Part shown: positions 17,119 to 24,466 of the stretch, in pieces
How the letters are laid out: every line of letters starts with the position of its first letter
Position numbering within the stretch: position 1 is the stretch's first letter
Assembly: GCA_964488865.1 (NCBI GenBank)
Contig: CAZAWR010000007.1
Coordinates: 1 to 64,000, forward strand
Source: MWCO01 sp964488865
GTDB lineage: Bacteria; Myxococcota_A; Polyangia; Polyangiales; Polyangiaceae
DNA length: 64,000 nucleotides
Reading direction: 5' to 3'
Notes under the pieces: model-generated
What the model saw: the letters and a program-made list of their open reading frames with translations, nothing else
The model's database searches: none
Told to the model about the DNA's origin: nothing
Program-made: the position numbers and the translations under genes

Positions 17119-17241
17119 CCCCACCGTTGCTCTCGGCAGGATGATGTCCCCATCGCTCGAGGACTCTTTTGTGCTAGATTTCGGTTCGGTCTGGGTTGCG
17201 GCAAACTTCCTTGAACCGCTCGATGCGGGAAGGGGCTTCAC

Positions 17242-18585
17242 ATGAAGATCACGCGGCGTGGGTGGTGGACACTGGGTGCGGTCGCGACGATGGTGCTGGC
17301 TGTGGGCTGCGGGGACTCGGACGATGGCGGCGACAACCCAGGAGCGTCCGGCGGCGCGAGCGGAGCCGGGGGAAGCACGGGCGGTTCGGGTGGGAGCACG
17401 GGCGGTTCGGGTGGGGCCACCGGCGGTTCGGGTGGGGCCACCGGCGGATCGAGCGGTAGCACGGGAGGAACGGGGGGAACCGTGTCCTGTGAGAACGGCT
17501 GCGACGATGAGCTCGCATGCACCGACGACGCGTGCGTGGACGATGTCTGCGAGAACACCATCCAGGCCGGTTGGTGCGTCATCCAGAACGCCTGCGTGCA
17601 AGAGGGAACGCAGAACCCCGCAAACGCATGCATGGCCTGCGATCCGACGGCGAACGCGAACACCTACTCACCGCTGCCAGACGGGACCGAATGCGGCAGC
17701 AGCGAGACGTGCGAGAACGGCTATTGCGGCGGCGTGATCCCAAGCGGTCACGTCGTCAGCCACGAGAACACGCGACTCGATCTCATTCCCGACAGCGCCA
17801 TCGCCACGGCCAAGGCCAACCTGCACATCGCTTACCAGCACACGTCGCACGGCAGCCAGTTGATCACGGGCATGACCGCGCTCCAGGGGTTCCCTGCCTT
17901 CGGCAACACCTACGCATGGGATGACGCCGGTGAAGACCCCAATGCCCTCGATCTCGACGACAACGGTATTCCTGGTTGCGATGATCTAAGCCAGGGCGAC
18001 ACCGTGGACGGCAACGGGGACACCCCGTGGGTCATCGCCACGCGGGACCTGCTCAACGACGCGGCCAACAGCCACGTCAACGTGGTGATGTGGTCCTGGT
18101 GCAGCATCAATGGGCACGACGCCCAGCGCTACGTCGACAACATGGAGAAGCTCGTTGCCGAGTACCCGTCCGTGACCTTTGTGTTCATGACGGGTCACGC
18201 CGAGGGGCAGGGCGAGGACATGACGCCCGACCGAATTCACTACAACAACGAGTTGATCCGATCCCATTGCGCCGCGCATGATCGGTGGTTGTTCGACTTT
18301 GCGGACATCGAGGCGCACGACCCCGACGGCGCGTACTACTGGGACCAGAACATGCAAGACAACCTCGACTACGACGGCGGAAACTGGGCCGTGCAGTGGT
18401 GTGCTGCGAACACCGGCAGTGAGCTGGAGCAGCTGACCACGGGCGAGGGGGTGAGCGGATACGACGGGTGCCAAGGCTGCGCCCATTCGGACAGCCCGCA
18501 AGAGGCGAATTTGAACTGCGTACTCAAGGGGCGCGCGGCGTGGTGGCTCTTCGCCCGGCTCGCGGGCTGGGACGGAACGCCCTAG
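17242..18585 (+). CDS. Lipoprotein with HTSHGS-motif putative hydrolase domain
   Basis: A 447-residue lipoprotein (lipobox LAVGC, Cys23) with a Gly/Ser/Thr linker encoded by a 21-bp tandem repeat. A Cys-rich segment (CDDELACTDDACVDDVC ... CMACD) follows, then a globular domain from about residue 170. That domain has IAYQHTSHGSQLITGM, VVMWSWCSINGHD and VTFVFMTGHAEGQG. Spaced Ser, Asn/Asp and His blocks recall SGNH-type hydrolases, but I do not recognise the family and give no activity. A GAAGGGG stretch precedes ATG at 17242. The gene is convergent with prs across a long inverted repeat. Confidence 0.65.
   Translation: MKITRRGWWTLGAVATMVLAVGCGDSDDGGDNPGASGGASGAGGSTGGSGGSTGGSGGATGGSGGATGGSSGSTGGTGGTVSCENGCDDELACTDDACVDDVCENTIQAGWCVIQNACVQEGTQNPANACMACDPTANANTYSPLPDGTECGSSETCENGYCGGVIPSGHVVSHENTRLDLIPDSAIATAKANLHIAYQHTSHGSQLITGMTALQGFPAFGNTYAWDDAGEDPNALDLDDNGIPGCDDLSQGDTVDGNGDTPWVIATRDLLNDAANSHVNVVMWSWCSINGHDAQRYVDNMEKLVAEYPSVTFVFMTGHAEGQGEDMTPDRIHYNNELIRSHCAAHDRWLFDFADIEAHDPDGAYYWDQNMQDNLDYDGGNWAVQWCAANTGSELEQLTTGEGVSGYDGCQGCAHSDSPQEANLNCVLKGRAAWWLFARLAGWDGTP
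17374..17451 (+). repeat. In-frame 21-bp coding repeat (S/A-TGGSGG linker)
   Basis: Two exact copies of a 21-bp unit encoding STGGSGG, then one encoding ATGGSGG and a partial ATGGS, make the linker after the lipobox of the 17242 lipoprotein. The unit length is divisible by three, so copy number can vary without a frameshift and would lengthen or shorten the tether. Confidence 0.85.
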
Positions 18586-18611
18586 TGCTGCGTTCCAATT
18601 GAATGGGGGGG

Positions 18612-18729
18612 TCGTGCTCAGCGAAGCGGTGCTCGTGCTCGAAACCGGACTCGCTCGATCTTCCCCGGCTGTGGACAAGTGGGCCGGATCGAGTACGAGT
18701 ACGAGCATCGCGCCTTGCGCTGAGCACGA
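18612..18729. repeat. Long imperfect inverted repeat between convergent genes
   Basis: TCGTGCTCAGCG (18612-18623) is the exact reverse complement of CGCTGAGCACGA (18718-18729). Inside this pair, GGTGCTCGTGCTCGAAACCGG mirrors the later GATCGAGTACGAGTACGAGC stretch with a few mismatches. The element fills the space between two converging genes and could act as a two-way terminator or be a REP-like palindrome. Confidence 0.7.
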
Positions 18730-18782
18730 TCACGAGACACCCGTCGATTCGAGTGAAACGAGGCCCTAGGCTGTGCGGATAG

Positions 18783-19715
18783 CTACTCCACGGTCGACAG
18801 GGATTTTCCCGAATGCACGTGACGGATCGCCTTCGCGAGCAACGACGCCATCGAGACCACGGTAACCTTCTCGATCTGCTTCTCGACGGGAAGAGGAATG
18901 GTATCCGAGGTGATCAGCTCATCGATCTTGGAGCGATTGAGTCGCTCCACACCGGTGCCGGAAAGCACGGGGTGCGTCACCACGGCCCGGACGCTCTTGG
19001 CGCCACTCGTGATGAGCATGTCCGCGGCTTCCGTGAGCGTGGTTCCCGTGTCGATCATGTCGTCGACCAGGACGCACTCTCGGCCTTCCACGTTGCCGAT
19101 GAGGCGCATGGCTTTGGCTTTGGCGGGGGTGTCGCGGCGACGGTCGATGAGGGCCATGGTGCCGCCGAGGCCCATCGCGAAGCGGCTCGCCATCTCGACG
19201 CCACCGGCATCGGGGGCGACGACGACGGGATCAGGAAGCCCGAGCTGGTGGACGTTCTCGACGAGGAGGCGGGCGGAACGCAGCACGTCCACCGGAACGT
19301 CGAAGAATCCTTGAATTTGCTCGGCGTGGATGTCCACGGTGATGATTCGATCGATCCCGCCCACCGTGAGCATGTTCGCCACGACCTTGGCCGAGATGGG
19401 GACGCGCTTGCGCACCTGGCGGTCCTGCCTTCCGTACCCGAAGTACGGAATGACGGCGGTCACCTTCGCCGCAGACGCTCTGCGGCACACGTCGGCCATC
19501 AGCATCAGCTCCATGAGGTGATCGTTGGCCGGATAGGAGGTGGACTGGATCAGGTACACGTCACAGGCGCGCACACTCTCGTTGATCTTGACGTCGACCT
19601 CCCCGTCGGAGAACCGCGTCACGTCGGCATCACCGACCTTGATCTCGAGCTCCGCGGCGATCTTGTGGGCGAGCTCGGGATTGGAGCTGCCGGTGAAGAG
19701 CTTGAGGGGAACCAT
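18783..19715 (-). CDS. prs: Ribose-phosphate pyrophosphokinase (PRPP synthase)
   Basis: A 310-residue cytoplasmic enzyme of class I length. It makes 5-phosphoribosyl-1-diphosphate from ribose 5-phosphate and ATP for purine, pyrimidine, histidine, tryptophan and NAD synthesis. The N-terminal KLFTGSSNPELAHKIA, RFSDGEVDVKI, the VIPYFGYGRQDRQ loop, TVDIHAEQIQGFF and the PRPP-binding CVLVDDMIDTGTTLTEAA are all present. A ribosome site AAAGGTGA precedes the ATG at 19715. It lies 30 bases after the split transketolase genes on the same strand. Transketolase supplies pentose phosphate, so the three genes make a sensible pathway unit. Confidence 0.97.
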   Translation of the reverse strand: MVPLKLFTGSSNPELAHKIAAELEIKVGDADVTRFSDGEVDVKINESVRACDVYLIQSTSYPANDHLMELMLMADVCRRASAAKVTAVIPYFGYGRQDRQVRKRVPISAKVVANMLTVGGIDRIITVDIHAEQIQGFFDVPVDVLRSARLLVENVHQLGLPDPVVVAPDAGGVEMASRFAMGLGGTMALIDRRRDTPAKAKAMRLIGNVEGRECVLVDDMIDTGTTLTEAADMLITSGAKSVRAVVTHPVLSGTGVERLNRSKIDELITSDTIPLPVEKQIEKVTVVSMASLLAKAIRHVHSGKSLSTVE

Positions 19716-19745
19716 GACTCACCTTTCGTACTGGGAAGGTCCCAG

Positions 19746-20711
19746 TCAGACACCCGTCTTGCGTTTGATCGCCCGCTTCGCAGCATCAAGCACTGCCTGC
19801 GGCGTCAGCCCGAAGTACTCCAGGAGGTCTTGCGGATTGCCCGAGCGGCCGAAGGCGTCCCGCACCCCCACGCGCTCCATCGGGACGGGATGGCGTCGCA
19901 AGAGCACCTCCCCCACGGCGTCGCCGAGACCACCAATGGTGCTGTGCTCCTCTGCAGTGACCACGCACCCCGTCTCTCTCGCGCACTTCGTCACCAGGTA
20001 CTCGTCGAGTGGCTTGACCGTGGCGAGGTCCACCACGCGCGCCGAGACGCCTTCCATCTCGAGCAGGTCTGCCGCCTCGATCGCCACGTGAAGCATCAAG
20101 CCCACAGCGAACAGCGTGACGTCATTTCCCTCGTGAACGACCGACCCGGTTCCGATGCGAAACGCCTTCTCGTCCGGGTACACGACCGGCAGCTTCTCCC
20201 GCGTCAGGCGGATGTACACCGGGCCGTCGTACCATGCAGCGGCTTCCACCGCCTTGCGGGTCTCCACCGCGTCCGCCGGGACGATGACGGTCATGGAGGG
20301 GATGGCGCGCATCACGGCGATGTCCTCGAGTGCCTGATGGGACGCACCGTCCTTGCCCACGGTGATGCCGCCGTGGGTGCCGACGAGGTTCACGTTCACG
20401 CCGGGCAGGGCCACACTCTGGCGGATTTGCTCCCAGCATCGGCCTGTGAGGAAGATGGCGAAGCTGCTCACGAACGGGATCTTGCCGGCGAGGGCCATAC
20501 CCGCGGCAGTCCCGATGAGGTCCTGCTCGCTGATGCCCATGTTGAAGAACCGGTCAGGAAACCGCTTGGCGAACGCGCGGGTGCACGTGGATCCGGAAAG
20601 GTCCGCGTCCAGCACCACGATGTCGCGACTCCGCTCGCCCAGGCGCACCAGCGTGCGACCGTACTCTTCCCGGGTCGCGAGGATGCGCGGGGAGACGCTC
20701 GACCTGCTCAT
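19746..20711 (-). CDS. Transketolase, C-terminal subunit
   Basis: A 321-residue protein matching the pyrimidine-binding and C-terminal domains of transketolase (REEYGRTLVRLG, FFNMGISEQDLIGTAAGMAL with the catalytic-type Glu, and THGGITVGKDGASHQALEDIA). With the N-terminal subunit it would form a two-chain, thiamine-diphosphate-dependent transketolase linking glycolysis and the pentose phosphate pathway. Split transketolases are known in many bacteria and archaea. Its ATG overlaps the stop of the N-terminal subunit gene in ATGA, so equimolar coupled translation is likely. A related two-chain 1-deoxyxylulose-type enzyme is less likely given the neighbouring prs. Confidence 0.92.
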   Translation of the reverse strand: MSRSSVSPRILATREEYGRTLVRLGERSRDIVVLDADLSGSTCTRAFAKRFPDRFFNMGISEQDLIGTAAGMALAGKIPFVSSFAIFLTGRCWEQIRQSVALPGVNVNLVGTHGGITVGKDGASHQALEDIAVMRAIPSMTVIVPADAVETRKAVEAAAWYDGPVYIRLTREKLPVVYPDEKAFRIGTGSVVHEGNDVTLFAVGLMLHVAIEAADLLEMEGVSARVVDLATVKPLDEYLVTKCARETGCVVTAEEHSTIGGLGDAVGEVLLRRHPVPMERVGVRDAFGRSGNPQDLLEYFGLTPQAVLDAAKRAIKRKTGV

Positions 20712-21574
20712 GACGCCGCCTCCTTGGAAGGGCTCTCACCCAGTTCGTGCAACGCGAACGCGAGGTCGTCGTCGTTCGGCGCCTTGCCGTGCCACTCCAC
20801 CTTGTCCTCGAACCGGCTCACGCCCTTGCCTTTCGTGGTGCGCGCGACAATCGCCGTGGGCTTGTCCGTGACCGACCTCGCTTCGTCGAGGGCACCGAGG
20901 ATTGCCGCGATGTCGTGCCCGTCGATCTCGAGCGTGTGCCATCCGAAGGCCTCGAACTTCTTGACGATCGGGTCGACGCGCATGATCTGCTCGACACGCC
21001 CGTCGATCTGCAGCCCGTTGGCATCGACGATGGCGCACAGGTTGGAGGAGCGGTAGTGGGCGGCACTCATGGAGGCCTCCCAGATCTGCCCTTCCTGCAG
21101 CTCGCCGTCGCCGAGCAGCGCGTACACACGCGGGTGTTCGGGCGACGCGCGGAGCACGAGGGCCATGCCGTGGGCGACCGACAAGCCCTGGCCCAGGGAG
21201 CCGGTGGAGGCTTCGACCCCGGGGCAGCGTCGTGAGTCCGGGTGTCCTTGCAGGATGCTCGACAGGGTGCGGAGTCGGTCGAGGTCGGAGCGCGCGATGT
21301 AGCCGCAATGCTGGAGCACGGCGTAGAGCGCAGGCGCCGCGTGCCCCTTGCTCATCACGAACCGGTCCCGCCCGCTCCAGTCAGGCCGGATGGGGAAATG
21401 TCGCATCTCCGCGTAGTACAAGCAGGCAAGGATGTCCGCGCAGGACAGGGAGCTGCCCGTGTGACCCGACCGTGCCTTGTGGATCATCCGCACGATCGAG
21501 ACGCGAACCTGCCGCGCGATCTCGCGCAACGTGTCGACGTCGCGCACGCGCGGGGGAGGCGGGTAGCTGATCAT
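20708..21574 (-). CDS. Transketolase, N-terminal subunit
   Basis: A 288-residue protein matching the thiamine-diphosphate-binding domain of transketolase. It has the early RMIHKARSGHTGSSLSCADI, MSKGHAAPALYAVL, HPDSRRCPGVEASTGSLGQG and the TPP motif GDGELQEGQ ... DANG. ATG at 21574 gives the expected start just before a short Pro-rich tail and the first helix; the much longer upstream frame is not protein-like. It is the first gene of a three-gene group (tktN, tktC, prs) and is divergent from the AAA ATPase at 21752. Confidence 0.92.
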   Translation of the reverse strand: MISYPPPPRVRDVDTLREIARQVRVSIVRMIHKARSGHTGSSLSCADILACLYYAEMRHFPIRPDWSGRDRFVMSKGHAAPALYAVLQHCGYIARSDLDRLRTLSSILQGHPDSRRCPGVEASTGSLGQGLSVAHGMALVLRASPEHPRVYALLGDGELQEGQIWEASMSAAHYRSSNLCAIVDANGLQIDGRVEQIMRVDPIVKKFEAFGWHTLEIDGHDIAAILGALDEARSVTDKPTAIVARTTKGKGVSRFEDKVEWHGKAPNDDDLAFALHELGESPSKEAAS

Positions 21575-21751
21575 GATGCGACGGGGCTCCGTTGCTTCTT
21601 CGTCATGGCCGAGAGGGCTGCGCATCCCTACCATTGTCGTCGCGCCTTCGCCATGACTTGGGGCCGCAAACGTGGGACCGCAACCGCTTTTGGCGCCGAT
21701 TCGACCGCTCTCGCGGAAGAATTCGAAAACGGCTACAGTCCGACTGCCCCG

Positions 21752-22801
21752 ATGAAGCTTCTGCAAATCCACATGGTGGCTCTCGGCCCGTTCGCCGACG
21801 TCACCGTTTCGTTTCGCGGCCCGGACGATCAAGCGCGCGGTGTGACCGTCGTGTTCGGCAGTGGCGGTGTGGGAAAGACCTCCCTGCTCACGGCCATCGC
21901 GTCCACGCGGCCGGCGCACGCGGTGCCGGCGATGACACGCACGGGCACAGGTGCTCCGGGCTACGCATCCGCCGAATGGGACTTGGGTGACGACGACCCC
22001 GATCGGCCTCATGCCTTGCGGGTCGCCTCCCCTCACGCGCCGATGGACGACACGGACGAGGACCGGCTGCGACGCCGGGAGCAGACGCTGTTCGATCGAC
22101 GCGCGGTGGAGCAGGGCGGGTTCATGCTGGCGAGCTTGCCGGCCACGCGGTGGTTCTCCCGCACCTCCACGACGATCACAACGCCATTGCGCACGGTGCT
22201 TCGTTACGACGTGCGTGCGCCACAGCCGTTCGATGACGCGAGCCACGCGGACATCTCGCGTGAGACGAAGCTCGGACTTGCCTACGCGGCACTCGTGAGC
22301 CGCCTGCCGGAGCCCGACACGGGCAGGCCCTCCCTGTCCCTGTCCGTGCTGGACGAGGCCATGCGCGACCTGCTTCGCCGCTTGCTGGCGCTCGTGTCCA
22401 TGCGGTATCTCGGCGTCGACCCGTACACGCTCGAGCCGACCTTCGCCACGGAGCAGGGAGAGATCGTGCCGTTCGATCGGTTGCCGACCAGTGTGCGGCA
22501 CCTGGTGGCGTTCGCGGTATTGCCCGTGCGTGCTCTGTTCGCTGCCTATCCTGGGCGTGATCCCCGCATGACCGAAGGCGTGATCTTGATCGACGAGGTG
22601 GCGCTGCACCAGGAGCCATCCGTGCAGCGAGGCTTGGTGCATGCCCTGCGGGGCGCGCTTCCCCGTGTGCAATGGATCCTCACCACGTCGTCGCCGGAGG
22701 TCACGGCAGCCTGTGAGCCCCACGAGGTCCTGGCGCTTCGTCGCATGCCCGCCACCAAGAAGGTGGAGCTGTTCGAAGGGCCTCTCGCGACACTGCACTG
22801 A
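21752..22801 (+). CDS. AAA/ABC-type ATPase, function unknown
   Basis: A 349-residue soluble protein. The N-terminus (KLLQIHMVALGPFADVTVSF) is the opening strand pattern of RecF/SMC-like and AAA_21-type ATPases. Walker A is GSGGVGKTSLL near residue 37, and Walker B is GVILIDEVALH near 280. A downstream WILTTSSPEV resembles the sensor segment that follows Walker B in these enzymes. The middle region has no recognised domain. ATG at 21752 opens directly into this motif; another ATG at 21653 would add an uninformative 33 residues. It precedes the NCS2-like permease by 56 bases, but no functional link is evident. No partner nuclease is nearby. Confidence 0.7.
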   Translation: MKLLQIHMVALGPFADVTVSFRGPDDQARGVTVVFGSGGVGKTSLLTAIASTRPAHAVPAMTRTGTGAPGYASAEWDLGDDDPDRPHALRVASPHAPMDDTDEDRLRRREQTLFDRRAVEQGGFMLASLPATRWFSRTSTTITTPLRTVLRYDVRAPQPFDDASHADISRETKLGLAYAALVSRLPEPDTGRPSLSLSVLDEAMRDLLRRLLALVSMRYLGVDPYTLEPTFATEQGEIVPFDRLPTSVRHLVAFAVLPVRALFAAYPGRDPRMTEGVILIDEVALHQEPSVQRGLVHALRGALPRVQWILTTSSPEVTAACEPHEVLALRRMPATKKVELFEGPLATLH

Positions 22802-22857
22802 CGACACTGGACTGACGCGACCGGGCGCACCGTGCGGCTGGCCGAAGGGAGGAAGGG

Positions 22858-24459
22858 ATGAGCCACGCATCGGCTCGCTGGTTCGTGCGGGGGGACATCG
22901 ACGGGTTCTTCGGGCTGGCGCTGGACAATCTGATCCAAGTGCTGGTGATCCTGGCGCTGTGCACGCACGTGCTGGGCTTCTCGCCGGAGATCACGTACGG
23001 CCGGATGCTTCCGGGGATCGCGGTCTCGCTCATCGTGGGAAACCTGTTCTACGCGTGGCAGGCGAAGCGACTCGCGGACCGGACGGGCCGGTCGGACGTG
23101 TGCGCGCTGCCCTACGGCATCAACACGGTATCGCTCTTCGCCTACGTGTTCCTGGTGATGCTGCCGGTGAAGATCGGCGCGGCGAATGCAGGGGCATCGG
23201 TGGCGGAGGCGTCGGAGGCGGCGTGGCGGGCGGGGGTGGTAGCGGCGCTCGGGTCGGGGATCATCGAAGGGGGCGGCGCCTGGCTGGTCGCGTGGCTGCG
23301 AAAGTGGACACCACGTGCGGCGATGCTGTCGACGCTGGCGGGCATCGCGGTGACGTTCATCGCTGCGGGGTTCTTGTTCCGGACGTTTGCGTCGCCCCTG
23401 GTGGCGTTCCTGCCCTTCGGCGCAGTGATTCTGACGTACTTCGGCCGAGTGCGCTTTCCCGGAGGCGTTCCGGGCGGAGCCGTGGCGCTCGTACTGGGCA
23501 CGGGGCTGGCCTGGGCGACTCCGTTTCTCGACTGGGACGCAAAGGCGTTCGCGGACGCTGTGGCCATGGTCGGCTTTCATCCACCGGTCCCGACGATTCT
23601 GCCCATGTTCTCGGCGATGGCAGAGGGGCACTTGGCCGTGTATCTGGCCGTCATCGCGCCCATTGGGCTGTTCAACCTCATTGGCTCGCTGCAGAACCTG
23701 GACTCGGCGGCAGCAGCGGGGGACGACTATCCCACGGTGCCTTCGCTGGTGGTCAATGGCATCGGGTCGATCGTGGGCGCCTGCTTCGGCTCACCGTTCC
23801 CGACGACGATCTACATCGGTCATCCGGGCTGGAAGGCGCTGGGAGCGCGGATCGGGTACTCGGTGTTGAATGCGGTGTTCTTCACGCTGCTGGGGCTGAC
23901 GGGGGCGTCGGCGCTGATGGGGTATCTGATACCCATCGAAGCGGGGATGGCGATCGTGCTGTGGATCGGGATCATCATGGTGGCGCAGTCGTTCCAGGCG
24001 ACGCCACGGAAGCACGCCCCCGCCGTGGCGATCGGGTTGCTCCCTGGGATCGCGGCGTGGGGGGCGCTGATGTTGAAGGCGGGGTTGCGAGCCGGGGGGA
24101 TGGGCACCCCGGAACGGCCCTTCACCGACAGCCTCGTTGGGGTGTTCAAGCAGGGCGACGTCTTCGTGCACGGCGCGTTCGCCCTCGAGCAAGGGTTCCT
24201 GCTGACGTCGATGATCTGGGCCGCGCTGACGGTGGAGGTGATCGAGCGGAGGTTCCTGCGCGCGGCGGCGTGGGCTGCGGGGGCGGCGGCGTTGTCCTTG
24301 CTGGGGTTGATGCACGGCTACGGGTGGTCGATGGCCGATACGGTGCAGAACCTGCGCTTCGGTTTTGCGTGGGAGTGGGCGCTTGCCTATGGGTTGCTCG
24401 CGGCGCTTCTCGCGTCGGGAAAGCTGTTTCCCGAAGAGGTGGGCGCGGGGCACGAATAA
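22858..24459 (+). CDS. NCS2-family-like permease
   Basis: A 533-residue, very hydrophobic inner-membrane protein with about 12-14 membrane segments. It begins with RGDIDGFFGLALDNLIQVLVI and has SDVCALPYGINTVSLFAYVF and GLFNLIGSLQNLDSAAAAGDDYP, the broken-helix regions of NCS2/AzgA-like nucleobase transporters. FGSPFPTTIYIGHPGWKALGA parallels the substrate-site region of the family. It differs clearly from UraA at 94, so the substrate (purine, xanthine or another) is open. A good ribosome site GGGAGGAAGGG precedes the ATG at 22858. It is convergent with the lipoprotein gene at 24467. Confidence 0.75.
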   Translation: MSHASARWFVRGDIDGFFGLALDNLIQVLVILALCTHVLGFSPEITYGRMLPGIAVSLIVGNLFYAWQAKRLADRTGRSDVCALPYGINTVSLFAYVFLVMLPVKIGAANAGASVAEASEAAWRAGVVAALGSGIIEGGGAWLVAWLRKWTPRAAMLSTLAGIAVTFIAAGFLFRTFASPLVAFLPFGAVILTYFGRVRFPGGVPGGAVALVLGTGLAWATPFLDWDAKAFADAVAMVGFHPPVPTILPMFSAMAEGHLAVYLAVIAPIGLFNLIGSLQNLDSAAAAGDDYPTVPSLVVNGIGSIVGACFGSPFPTTIYIGHPGWKALGARIGYSVLNAVFFTLLGLTGASALMGYLIPIEAGMAIVLWIGIIMVAQSFQATPRKHAPAVAIGLLPGIAAWGALMLKAGLRAGGMGTPERPFTDSLVGVFKQGDVFVHGAFALEQGFLLTSMIWAALTVEVIERRFLRAAAWAAGAAALSLLGLMHGYGWSMADTVQNLRFGFAWEWALAYGLLAALLASGKLFPEEVGAGHE

Positions 24460-24466
24460 GAAAGGG

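Noticed and set aside
18813..21056. 747-residue plus-strand frame across prs and transketolase
   Set aside because: The real genes on the minus strand have clear family motifs; this is their shadow.
20708..22870. Extension of transketolase N-subunit to 720 residues
   Set aside because: The family start is at 21574; the added part lies opposite the AAA ATPase gene and is not protein-like.
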